Assembly: GCA_002700305.1 (NCBI GenBank)
Contig: PACZ01000044.1
Location: 1-64,000 of the forward strand
DNA length: 64,000 nt
Direction of reading: 5' to 3'
Origin: Hyphomonas sp.
GTDB taxonomy: Bacteria; Pseudomonadota; Alphaproteobacteria; Caulobacterales; Hyphomonadaceae
Positions within the stretch are counted from its first letter, which is position 1. Every line of letters starts with the position of its first letter. Shown piece by piece: positions 19,481 to 27,104 of this stretch. Made by a program: the position numbers and the translations under genes. Below the pieces are notes generated by a model. That model was not told the origin of the DNA. It saw nothing but the letters and a program-made list of their open reading frames with translations, and did not search any database.

Positions 19481-19837
19481 ATGACCGGAACAACGAAACC
19501 GCAGAACGGAAATCACACGGCCTGCCCGATGGATTCCCTGCTGAAACTGCTGATGGGGCCGTGGACGACCTATATCCTGTGGCTGCTGCGCTCTCAGGGA
19601 CCGCAACGCTTTGGTGAGCTGAAAGCCGGCATGCCCGGCATTTCGTCAAAGGTGCTGACCGAGCGTCTGCGCATGCTGGAAGGCGCTGGCCTCATCCACC
19701 GGGACTACAAGCCCACCGTGCCGCCTGCCGTCACCTATTCCCTCACCCCGCGCGGAGCTGAGCTGAAAGATGTTCTGGAAGGCCTCAACGACCTCGCCCA
19801 GCGCTGGCACGCGGAAGACATGCGGGTGGAAGCGTAG
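19481..19837 (+). CDS. HxlR-family transcriptional regulator
   Basis: A 118-residue winged-helix regulator. Typical family features are the cysteine near the start (ACPMDSLLKLLMGPWTTYI), the recognition region LRSQGPQRFGELKAGMPGIS, and the wing RDYKPTVPPAVTYSLTPRG. HxlR proteins often sense quinones or electrophiles through the N-terminal cysteine, here Cys at about residue 11. The gene is divergent from wrbA, which fits regulation of that quinone reductase. The intergenic region has a short palindrome (TTAGT-A-ACTAA at 19432-19442) that could be an operator. Confidence 0.9.
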   Translation: MTGTTKPQNGNHTACPMDSLLKLLMGPWTTYILWLLRSQGPQRFGELKAGMPGISSKVLTERLRMLEGAGLIHRDYKPTVPPAVTYSLTPRGAELKDVLEGLNDLAQRWHAEDMRVEA

Positions 19838-19855
19838 CCTGAAGGAAAGGCTGGC

Positions 19856-20473
19856 CTATTCCGACGGTGCAGCTTCCGGCGTGGGCGGGGCCTCGTCGCC
19901 CTGCCCGATGGCGGCGATCATCCCCTTGAAGCGTTCGCGGCGCGGATCGCCTTCGGGGAGGTTGTTGTAGATGTAGCGCATGGCCTGCTCGGCCTTGTCC
20001 TGATCGCCTGCCTGCGCAGCGCCCATGGCGGCCCACATGCCGGCGCGCACCTGGGTCTGGTCCAGCTCGTAGGCCCGGCCATAGAGCCGGGTCGCCTGCG
20101 GGCTGACCCCGCCGCCTGACAGGGCCACCAGCGTATCGGCAAGCGCCACCAGCGCGGGAACGAAATTCTCATCACGGCGCAAGGCAGACTGATAGGCCCG
20201 CGCGGCATCTTCCGGTCGGCCTTCGGCGCGCAGCATTTCGCCGATGAAGAAATGCGGCTGCGGGTCATTCGGGCGCTTCTGGGTTGCCAGTTCAAGACGC
20301 GACAGGGTTTCGGCCGGGGTCAGCGTCTCCGGGGCGTTCTTGATCTTGTCCGCCAGCCCTGCCTGGCGCTCTGCCATGGGATTGTCCGGCATGCCGGGCT
20401 TGCCTACCGCCAGATAGCCCGCCACGGCGACGGCCAGGCAGACTCCGGCGACAGCAATATTCATGCGGTTCAT
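19856..20473 (-). CDS. CcmI-like TPR protein (cytochrome c biogenesis)
   Basis: A 205-residue protein with one N-terminal membrane anchor (about residues 4 to 21) and four TPR-like helix pairs. The junction GKPGMPDNPMAERQ matches the segment that follows the membrane part in CcmI/CycH, and PNDPQPHFFIGEMLRAEGRPEDAARAYQSAL is a TPR of that family. Classical CcmI also has an N-terminal domain with two membrane helices and a leucine zipper; that is absent here. It would hold apocytochrome c for the heme lyase. It overlaps the sensor kinase by four bases and is separated from ccmEFH. Confidence 0.75.
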   Translation of the reverse strand: MNRMNIAVAGVCLAVAVAGYLAVGKPGMPDNPMAERQAGLADKIKNAPETLTPAETLSRLELATQKRPNDPQPHFFIGEMLRAEGRPEDAARAYQSALRRDENFVPALVALADTLVALSGGGVSPQATRLYGRAYELDQTQVRAGMWAAMGAAQAGDQDKAEQAMRYIYNNLPEGDPRRERFKGMIAAIGQGDEAPPTPEAAPSE

Positions 20474-21897
20474 CGTTTCGGAAACCTCAGGCGTGCGCGC
20501 AGGCCCCCGGCCGGGGCCTCATCCAGTTCAAGCACGCCCTTATGCAGCTCTGCCAGCTCTGTGACAATCGACAGACCCAGCCCGGTGCCCGGGGTTGTTT
20601 CATCAAGTCGCACCCCGCGCTTCAGCGCGCCTTCGCGTTCTTCCGCCGTGAGGCCGGGCCCGTCATCGTCGACCTCCAGGCGCAGTTCCGTCGCATCGTC
20701 TGCCACAGTCACCTTCACATCGGCCCGCGCCCATTTGCAGGCATTTTCCATGAGATTGCCGACCATTTCCTCAAGGTCCTGCTGCTCCCCGCGGAAGACA
20801 GCCGTCTCGGCGCCTGTCACGGTCACATCGATGCCTTTGGAGTCGTAGAGCCGGTTCATCAGGCGGGCGATGCCGTCCAGCACCGGGCGAACCTCCGTGC
20901 GTGCGCCCAGCGCTTCGGCCCGGGCGGCCATGCGGGCGCGCTTCAGATAGTGCTCCACATTGGTCTGCATGGAATCGACCTGCCGGCGCACGACGTCATC
21001 CAGCTGTGTTTCGCCGGTCGCCTCATTGCGCAGCACCGCAATCGGCGTCTTCAGCGCGTGGGCGAGATTGCCGACATGCGTCCGCGCCCGCTCCACCACC
21101 TGCCGGTTGTGATCGACCAGCTTGTTCAGCTCTTCCGTCAGTGGCTGCACTTCAGACGGATAATCGTCGGCCAGTTTCAGGCGCGTGCCTTCCCGGATCT
21201 CGGCAATGTCATGCCCCAGCTTCACCAGCGGACGCAGGGAATAGCGGATGCCGGCCACCATGGCCGCGAAGACGCTGCCGAAGAGAACAACCATCGTGCC
21301 GATCAGCAGGTTGCGGAACCGGGTCGCCGCTGCATCGTTCTGCGCCCTGTCCGCCGCCGCCACCAGCACCAGCGGCGTCTCCCGGTTCTCGACCAGAATG
21401 GCCTTGGCCGCCGCGAATGTTCTCTGGCCCGCAGGGCCCGGACCGATGCCGAACTGCGTCGTGCCCGGCGTGGCAAGCGCGCGCTTCAGCAGGCGCGGCG
21501 ACATCGGCACCGGCTCATCCCACAGGCTGCGTGACCTGAGGTCGCCGACCGGGTCGCCATCTTTGTCCACGGCAACGATGGCCCAGTAGCGGCCGGAATA
21601 CTGGGTCTGGTAGCGGGAATCGGTCGACAGGAAGACGTGATTGTCATCCGTCACCCGGCCATCGGCCAGAAACGCGCCTTCCCTCGTCATGTCACGGGTC
21701 AGCGTGATCAGCGTCTGGTCCAGCTCATCCGACAGGAGGGAGAGCGTCTGCGCCCGGTAAAGTGCCGACAGGGCCAGGGCGCCGCCAATCAGGACGATCA
21801 GTCCCCAGATGGCTGCCGCCAGCATGATCCGCCGGGCCAGCGACAGGCGTGTCCAGCGGTCAAGGAATGTGACAGGTTTGGGATCGGCCTCGCTCAT
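20470..21897 (-). CDS. Sensor histidine kinase (PhoQ-like topology)
   Basis: A 475-residue membrane kinase with membrane segments at about residues 25 to 47 and 193 to 215 flanking a periplasmic domain. The H-box is NLAHALKTPIAVLRNEA and the ATPase region shows ENACKWARADV, DDGPGLTAEER and GLGLSIV. The alanine after the phosphoacceptor histidine and the HAMP-like linker are PhoQ-type. It follows the OmpR regulator closely and overlaps the CcmI-like gene. Start at ATG 21897 or ATG 21906 is unresolved because neither has a clear ribosome binding site. Confidence 0.92.
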   Translation of the reverse strand: MSEADPKPVTFLDRWTRLSLARRIMLAAAIWGLIVLIGGALALSALYRAQTLSLLSDELDQTLITLTRDMTREGAFLADGRVTDDNHVFLSTDSRYQTQYSGRYWAIVAVDKDGDPVGDLRSRSLWDEPVPMSPRLLKRALATPGTTQFGIGPGPAGQRTFAAAKAILVENRETPLVLVAAADRAQNDAAATRFRNLLIGTMVVLFGSVFAAMVAGIRYSLRPLVKLGHDIAEIREGTRLKLADDYPSEVQPLTEELNKLVDHNRQVVERARTHVGNLAHALKTPIAVLRNEATGETQLDDVVRRQVDSMQTNVEHYLKRARMAARAEALGARTEVRPVLDGIARLMNRLYDSKGIDVTVTGAETAVFRGEQQDLEEMVGNLMENACKWARADVKVTVADDATELRLEVDDDGPGLTAEEREGALKRGVRLDETTPGTGLGLSIVTELAELHKGVLELDEAPAGGLRARLRFPKR

Positions 21898-21922
21898 ACA
21901 AGGCATTCAGCACGGGCCGGCA

Positions 21923-22606
21923 TCAGCCGGCCACGCGCGCTTCGTTCTCCGGCACGACCAGGCGATAGCCCAGGCCGCGTTCGGTCTGGATCCGGTCCTG
22001 CCCGATCTTCCGGCGCAGGCGGCCGATAAACACTTCGATCGTGTTCGAGTCGCGATCAAAGTCCTGATCGTAGATATGTTCGACCAGTTCCGTACGCGGA
22101 ACAACGCGCCCCTGATGGTGCATCAGATAGGAAAGCACGCGGTATTCATGGGCGGTCAGCTTCACCGGCTCGCCATTGATCATGGCGCGCGCGGCACGTG
22201 TATCGACCATCAGCTTGCCGGCTTCCAGCGTCGCGGCGGAATGACCGGCCGCGCGGCGCAGCAGCGCCCGCAGACGCGCCAGCAATTCTTCGGTGATGAA
22301 AGGCTTGGTCAGATAGTCGTCGGCCCCGGCATCGAAACCAGCCACCTTCTCGCTCCACGAATCGCGGGCCGTCAGGATCAGGACCGGAAAGGATTTGCCA
22401 TCCGCGCGCCACTTCTTCAGCACGCTCACCCCGTCCATCTTGGGCAGGCCAAGGTCCAGGATCACCGCATCATAAGGCTCGGTATCGCCAAGGAAATGCC
22501 CGTCCTCGCCATCGGCAGCCAGGTCCACGGCATAGCCTGACTGGCCCAGCACGTCGGCCAGCTGGCGGCGCAGGTCAGCATCATCTTCAACAACCAGGAT
22601 ACGCAT
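21923..22606 (-). CDS. OmpR/PhoP-family response regulator
   Basis: A 227-residue regulator with receiver residues VVEDD, phosphoacceptor Asp in VILDLGLPKMDG, and the lysine in LTKPFITEE. The winged helix includes LTAHEYRVLSYLMHHQGRVVPR and SNTIEVFIGRLRRKIG. It is followed by its sensor kinase 25 bases downstream and preceded by a PepSY-domain protein gene, an arrangement typical of PhoP/PmrA-type systems sensing cations or envelope state. Confidence 0.95.
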   Translation of the reverse strand: MRILVVEDDADLRRQLADVLGQSGYAVDLAADGEDGHFLGDTEPYDAVILDLGLPKMDGVSVLKKWRADGKSFPVLILTARDSWSEKVAGFDAGADDYLTKPFITEELLARLRALLRRAAGHSAATLEAGKLMVDTRAARAMINGEPVKLTAHEYRVLSYLMHHQGRVVPRTELVEHIYDQDFDRDSNTIEVFIGRLRRKIGQDRIQTERGLGYRLVVPENEARVAG

Positions 22607-22640
22607 GGTTCAGCTACTCCCTGAAAAGGCTAATGTCGGC

Positions 22641-22955
22641 TCAGGCGCCGCGGCGGTCAAGGATCGCGCCGGTTTGCGCATCGACCACGAAATGCATTTT
22701 GCGGCCGTCCTTGGTCATCCAGTCGATCTCATAGACCGATTTGCCATTGCCCTTGTCGTACAGATCCGCGCTCAGCTGGTAGCCGCCATATTGCTGCTTC
22801 AGCTTGTTGAAAATCTGGCTGAGCGGCACTGTCCGCCCCTGATTGCGCGAATCGCGCGCCTGACCGGGCGAGAACTGGTTCATCCAGCCCTGCGCCGACG
22901 CGGCGGGCGCGACAACGAGGCCAAGTGCCAGAAAAAGGGCAGCAATCCGTTTCAT
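22641..22955 (-). CDS. PepSY-domain periplasmic protein
   Basis: A 104-residue exported protein with a signal peptide ending in SAQG and one PepSY-like domain (GYQLSADLYDKGNGKSVYEIDW, then MHFVVDAQTGAIL). PepSY proteins are suspected peptidase inhibitors or sensor accessories. The gene is first in an operon with the PhoP/PhoQ-like pair, 34 bases upstream of the regulator, and probably feeds into that signalling path. Confidence 0.85.
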   Translation of the reverse strand: MKRIAALFLALGLVVAPAASAQGWMNQFSPGQARDSRNQGRTVPLSQIFNKLKQQYGGYQLSADLYDKGNGKSVYEIDWMTKDGRKMHFVVDAQTGAILDRRGA

Positions 22956-22991
22956 ACCCTGCCGTATAAGGGCGCAGCTCTGAATGTGAAG

Positions 22992-23017
22992 TGAACGATA
23001 CCGTTTACTTTCGTTCA
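22992..23017. promoter_or_regulatory. Inverted repeat upstream of the PepSY/two-component operon
   Basis: TGAACGA (22992-22998) and TCGTTCA (23011-23017) form a perfect 7-base inverted repeat with a 12-base spacer, 37 to 62 bases upstream of the PepSY start codon. It is a candidate site for the operon's own response regulator, on position only. Confidence 0.4.
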
Positions 23018-23079
23018 GTGCCGCATCGGCCTGCCAGGCGGCTTATGGCGATCAACCCTGTGGCGGACATGAGCAGGCG

Positions 23080-23994
23080 TCAGGACTTCTCCGCCCATTT
23101 GCGCAGGCCTTCATCCTTGGGGTTTTCCAGGACGATTTCCAGCCGGACATAAAGGTCGCCCGGCGGCGAGGTCTTCACGCCCTTGCCCTTCAGGCGCAAT
23201 TGCGCGCCGGTATTGGACCCTGCGGGCACTTTCAGCGTCACATGGCCGGACGGCGTCTTCACTTCCACGCTGCCGCCCAGCACCGCCTCTTTCAGGCCGA
23301 TGGGCAGTTTCATGCGCAGATCCTTGCCGTCCCGCTCCCAGATCTTCGATGGGCGCACCTCGATTTCGAGCAGCGCGTCGCCGGGCGGGCCGCCATAAGG
23401 CGATTGCTGGCCCTGGCTTTTCAGGCGCAGCGTTTGTCCGGAATCAATGCCTGCGGGAATATTGACGTCCAGCGCCCGGCCGTCGGCCATGGTCATGCGG
23501 CGGCGCGCGCCAAGCACGGCATCCTCGAATTCGACCTGCACGCGGTAGCGAACATCGCGGCCCTTTTGCGGCCCTGGTCCGCCCCGGCGGGACCGGCCAC
23601 CGCCGAACATGCCGGAGAGAATGTCTTCAAACGGGTCGCCCTGTGCGCCTTCGAACGGGCTTTTGCCGGACGTGCTTTGCCAGCGGAACCCGCCGCCACC
23701 GGGATGGGCGCCGGGATGCCCCCCGCCGGCAAATCCGGTCGGGTTTCCGTCGCCGTCGATCTCGCCACGGTCGAATTTGGCCTTCTTTTCCTTGTCGCCA
23801 AGGATTTCGTAGGCCGCCGAAACGCGCTTGAACTCTTCTGCCTTCTTCGGATCATCCTTGTGCTGGTCCGGATGCAGGGCTTTCGCCTTTGCCCGGTAAG
23901 CCTTCTTGATCTCGGCCTCCGTCGCCGAGCGCGGAACGCCGAGCACGATATAGGGGTCGATGGCCAAGTGAGTCGGATCCTTCTGGTAAATCAT
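23080..23994 (-). CDS. DnaJ-like co-chaperone (class B, CbpA type)
   Basis: A 304-residue J-protein. The J-domain near the N-terminus carries the HPD motif in KALHPDQHKDD, followed by a glycine/histidine-rich linker and two C-terminal substrate-binding beta domains (about 135 to 300). There is no CxxCxGxG zinc finger, so it is a class B (CbpA/DjlA-like) protein that stimulates DnaK. Start ATG 23994 puts the J-domain at the expected place; the longer frame to 24039 overlaps the GTA gp15 remnant. Confidence 0.88.
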   Translation of the reverse strand: MIYQKDPTHLAIDPYIVLGVPRSATEAEIKKAYRAKAKALHPDQHKDDPKKAEEFKRVSAAYEILGDKEKKAKFDRGEIDGDGNPTGFAGGGHPGAHPGGGGFRWQSTSGKSPFEGAQGDPFEDILSGMFGGGRSRRGGPGPQKGRDVRYRVQVEFEDAVLGARRRMTMADGRALDVNIPAGIDSGQTLRLKSQGQQSPYGGPPGDALLEIEVRPSKIWERDGKDLRMKLPIGLKEAVLGGSVEVKTPSGHVTLKVPAGSNTGAQLRLKGKGVKTSPPGDLYVRLEIVLENPKDEGLRKWAEKS

Positions 23995-24008
23995 TTTCTG
24001 CCATACAG

Positions 24009-24735
24009 TTAAGGTGTCCCGAGGGGGATTGAAACCCATGGGCCGGTGCGGCCATCTGCGCCGATTTCAGCGACTCGCGCCGCAACCGCTCCCGCCGGGA
24101 TAGCAGCCGACGGCGTTTCCAGCCGGGTCTCGCCTGTGAAACCAGCCCCGGTATCGAACTGAACGGCGAACTGGCCGGCATTGTCGCCCTCCGGCAGGGC
24201 CCAGCTCTCTGGCAGGTCCACCCCGCGGCGCACCCAGCTGAGCTGACCCTCCACCGCGCGAAGATGGCAAACCGGCCAAGGGCGCCCGCCTTCGTCTGCG
24301 AACGAGACCGGCACCGGCTCATCCTGCGGCCCGCGCCAGTCCAGCGCCACGCCGATCTCATCCGGTGACACCGCCGCCAGCGCATCCGCGCTATCCAGCA
24401 GCAGAACCCGGGCCCCGGCCTCAGCGGCCGCACTGACACTGCCCCGCTGCCCGCGCAGGAGACCCGACAAGGCCCATTGGTCCGGCCCCACCAGGTCTGC
24501 CGTCTCGAACTGAATCAGTTCCCAGCCTTCGCCCGTTTCCAGAAGCAGCATGTTGCCGCCTGACAGCACCTGCGCCCGTGGCAGGCTGGCAAAGCTGCCG
24601 GATGTTTCCACAAGGAGCATGTTGCTCCGGTCCCACCGGCCGACCGGCCCCGCGTCGACAGCGTCGGTGAGCGTCCCCGTCACGGCCGGACGCATCAGCC
24701 TCGCCCGTTCGGTCATCGTGCCTGCGTCCGGCCCT
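24009..24735 (-). pseudogene. GTA gp15-type tail host-specificity protein, C-terminal remnant
   Basis: About 240 residues match, by my reading, the C-terminal part of the large GTA tail-tip protein (gp15): a repeated hydrophobic beta pattern with SNMLLVETSGSFASLP and LLRGQRGSVSAAAEAG, then DEIGVALDWRGPQDEP. The full protein is over 1200 residues, so at least four fifths is gone. Its 5' end joins the gp12 remnant at about 24735 in a different reading frame. An open frame continues upstream through the gp12 region to 24767, but that part is the wrong frame of gp12. Confidence 0.7.
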
Positions 24736-25164
24736 GACGGGGGCGCCACCCACCGCGACCACCACACTGCCCGCCACAGGCTTCAGGATGCGCCGGGCGT
24801 AGCCGCCATAGGCCTTCACCAGCTGGAACGTGTCCGTCACCCCGTCGCCCGTGCCGATCTCCTGATCGGTGGCACTCACCGCAGCGCCGGGCGCGCAGCT
24901 CCGGTCGTCCAGCGCATCGCGGAAGCGGAACCCGTTCAGCCGCCCGCCCCGCGCCTCGAAGAAGGCGACCACCGCCTGCAGCGTGTCCAGCCGCGTGACC
25001 GCGCTGCCCACATCCCAGCGCCTCCGGGACCCCGCCCACAGCGCATTGCGCGCCTCCGCCCCGCTCGCCAGTGTGACGACTTCCGTCTTCCGCTCCGGCC
25101 CGCCGCTTGCGGCCAGCGCCAGCGGCACGGGAAAGCTCACCTCATGAAAATTGTTCAGGCTCAC
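24736..25164 (-). pseudogene. GTA gp12-type tail protein (DUF2460), N-terminal remnant
   Basis: The first 143 residues are a DUF2460-type GTA/phage tail protein: FHEVSFPVPLALAASGGPER at the N-terminus, RRWDVGSAVTRLDTLQAVVA, then TDTFQLVKAYGGYARRIL and KPVAGSVVVAV. The family is about 210 residues; here it breaks off near 24735 and runs out of frame into gp15 sequence. The missing DNA would cover the end of gp12, gp13, gp14 and most of gp15, so one deletion explains the junction. The start ATG 25164 overlaps the upstream gp11-like stop. Confidence 0.75.
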
Positions 25165-25508
25165 AGAAACCGCCCTCCCTGGCTGACCAGCCGCGCCAGC
25201 ACAGCGCCGATGGCATTGCGCCCGGTGACAGCGGATTGTTCCGTTCCCTGCGCAAAGTTCATATTGACGTTAAGCGCGGAGGAAGACGGCCCGCCATTGA
25301 ACACGGCTTCGGCGGCCACCCGCGCAATATCGCGCAGAATGGCATCGGCCATGCGCTGGAAATCCAGCTCGCCGCTGCGCGCGGCCTGCGTCAGGGCCGC
25401 GCCGTCCCGCGCGCCCCAGTTCGGACCACCCGGCCCCGTCAGGGCTACCAGCGGTGGAGCCGATTTCGACTCATGCCTGTTTTTTCCGGATCTCCAGTTC
25501 CACGCCAT
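25161..25508 (-). CDS. GTA gp11-like tail protein, C-terminal type (possibly truncated)
   Basis: A 115-residue protein whose end (SALNVNMNFAQGTEQSAVTG then RNAIGAVLARLVSQGG) resembles the C-terminus of the small GTA tape-measure-like protein gp11, which immediately precedes gp12 in GTA clusters. It overlaps gp12 by four bases, keeping the usual order. The N-terminal 20 residues (basic, MAWNWRSGKNRH) do not look like the family, so the gene may be a truncated copy with a new start. It is the last GTA tail gene before the ParA insertion. Confidence 0.55.
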   Translation of the reverse strand: MAWNWRSGKNRHESKSAPPLVALTGPGGPNWGARDGAALTQAARSGELDFQRMADAILRDIARVAAEAVFNGGPSSSALNVNMNFAQGTEQSAVTGRNAIGAVLARLVSQGGRFL

Positions 25509-25732
25509 GCCGCCGCAATCGCCTCCGTCATCTGATGACGGTAAGTTAAGATGCAGGCGCCTCCGGAGGATTGGATTTCAAATATCCCAATATTTACAAC
25601 GGATTTTCTGATAAACCCTGTCGGAGAGGCGCTGAATTGTCCCACAGAACAGCAGCGTTCGGGCGTAGCCACCGCCGCGCAAATCTGCTTTGATTCCAAG
25701 CTTCCGGTTCAAGGGGTTGAGGAGCTGCAGCC

Positions 25733-26617
25733 ATGTCAGCGCGCGTCATTTCTATTGCCAATTCCAAGGGCGGCGTCGGCAAGACGACCACGACGGTCAG
25801 CCTGGCCGAAGCCTTTGCCGCAGAGGGCCGCCGCGTGCTGGTCGTGGACCTCGACACGCAGGCCAACGCCTCCCTGCTTGTCTTCGGACATGAGGGCGAC
25901 GAACACCTCTTCCAGGCGATCAATGACTACGCCACCATCTCCGACTGGCTGCTGGAGAATTTCGAGGCGAACGAGCAGAAACGCCTGTCGGAATTCATCG
26001 TGACCGACGCCTCGGACGTAACCTCGGGCGGCAAGCCGCTGCCGTTGGACCTGATCCCGTCCAGCCCGCGCCTGCGCAAGACCGAGAAAGAGCTGATCTA
26101 CCACCTCACCGAGCAGGGTTATTCCATGCAGGCCCTGGAAAACCAGGTCGGCCGGCGCCTGCGCGACGACTTCAACCTGCTGAAGGCGAAGTATGGCGTC
26201 ATCCTGTGCGACTGCCCGCCCGGCATCTCCACCATGACCGAATCCGTGCTGGCGGCCAGCCATCTCGTGATCGTGCCCACCATTCCGGACTTCATGTCCA
26301 CGCTTGGCCTCGACCTGTTCACCGGCGATGTGATGGAAGGCCTGCGAGACCGCGACGTGAAGAGACTCCCCATGGTGCTGGCGACCCGTTATGATAACTC
26401 GTCCCACCAACAGGTCGTCCTCAACGCCATGCGCGAAGCGGCCGCGGCACAGGAAGCCGAGTTCGACATGTTCAAGACCATCATCCCGATGAAATCGGGC
26501 TTTGCCACCAACCCGATCGAGCTGGGCCCCGAGCCGACGATCGAGGCAAAATGGGCCGATGGCGCCCTGCCCGTGATCAAGGATCTGCTGGCCGAAGTGA
26601 AAGCGGCCCTGGCATGA
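25733..26617 (+). CDS. ParA/MinD-family ATPase
   Basis: A 294-residue Soj/ParA-type ATPase. The deviant Walker A is IANSKGGVGKTTTTVSLAEA (residues 7 to 26), switch I is VVDLDTQANAS and Walker B/switch II is GVILCDCPPGIS. It lacks a DNA-binding helix-turn-helix extension, like chromosomal ParA and positioning ATPases. No parB gene is next to it; the partner is a small acidic protein. The start has GAGGAG eight bases upstream. It lies on the opposite strand between the two halves of a decayed GTA cluster. Confidence 0.93.
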   Translation: MSARVISIANSKGGVGKTTTTVSLAEAFAAEGRRVLVVDLDTQANASLLVFGHEGDEHLFQAINDYATISDWLLENFEANEQKRLSEFIVTDASDVTSGGKPLPLDLIPSSPRLRKTEKELIYHLTEQGYSMQALENQVGRRLRDDFNLLKAKYGVILCDCPPGISTMTESVLAASHLVIVPTIPDFMSTLGLDLFTGDVMEGLRDRDVKRLPMVLATRYDNSSHQQVVLNAMREAAAAQEAEFDMFKTIIPMKSGFATNPIELGPEPTIEAKWADGALPVIKDLLAEVKAALA

Positions 26618-27099
26618 GCGGCGACGCACACAAGGCCGGCGCCGAGGCGCTGAAATCCCTCCTCTCCATGGCGTTCAGCGCGCTGGGCGAGAAGGAATAC
26701 GCCGCCGCGGCCGGCCTGCTGACCAAGAAGCCGATGATCTCCGCCGGGCAGACGGTTGAGGTCATGCGCGCCCTGCGCGATGCCGTCGGCAAGGACATTT
26801 TCGAGGCCCAGCTGAAATCGCTGACGGCGCATCAGGCCCGCCTGCTCGCCCGCCGCCTCGACAAGAGCGTGCCGGACATCGAAGTCTCCACCGCCGGCGC
26901 CGCCTGCGCCTGGATCCGTGACCTGATGGACGGCAAGACGCCGGAGGCTGCACCGGTCGTTGAAGCGCCCACAGAAGAACCTGCCGCTGAAACGCCCGAA
27001 GAAACTGAAGCCGAAACGCCTGCCGAGCCCGAAGCCCCGAAAAAGCCCGCCTCCTCCGGCGCCTATTTCGGCCGCAAGAGCTTCCGCACCGGGAACTGA
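26614..27099 (+). CDS. Unknown protein coupled to ParA
   Basis: A 161-residue protein I do not recognise. Residues 1 to about 110 look helical (HKAGAEALKSLLSMAFSALG; ISAGQTVEVMRALRDAVGK; LTAHQARLLARRLDKSV). Residues about 112 to 150 form an acidic proline/alanine/glutamate linker, and the C-terminus is short and basic (SGAYFGRKSFRTGN). ATG 26614 overlaps the ParA TGA, so the two are translationally coupled. The layout (structured head, disordered linker, basic tail) would suit a ParA cargo or adaptor, but that is inference. Confidence 0.8.
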   Translation: MSGDAHKAGAEALKSLLSMAFSALGEKEYAAAAGLLTKKPMISAGQTVEVMRALRDAVGKDIFEAQLKSLTAHQARLLARRLDKSVPDIEVSTAGAACAWIRDLMDGKTPEAAPVVEAPTEEPAAETPEETEAETPAEPEAPKKPASSGAYFGRKSFRTGN

Positions 27100-27104
27100 G
27101 CCCC

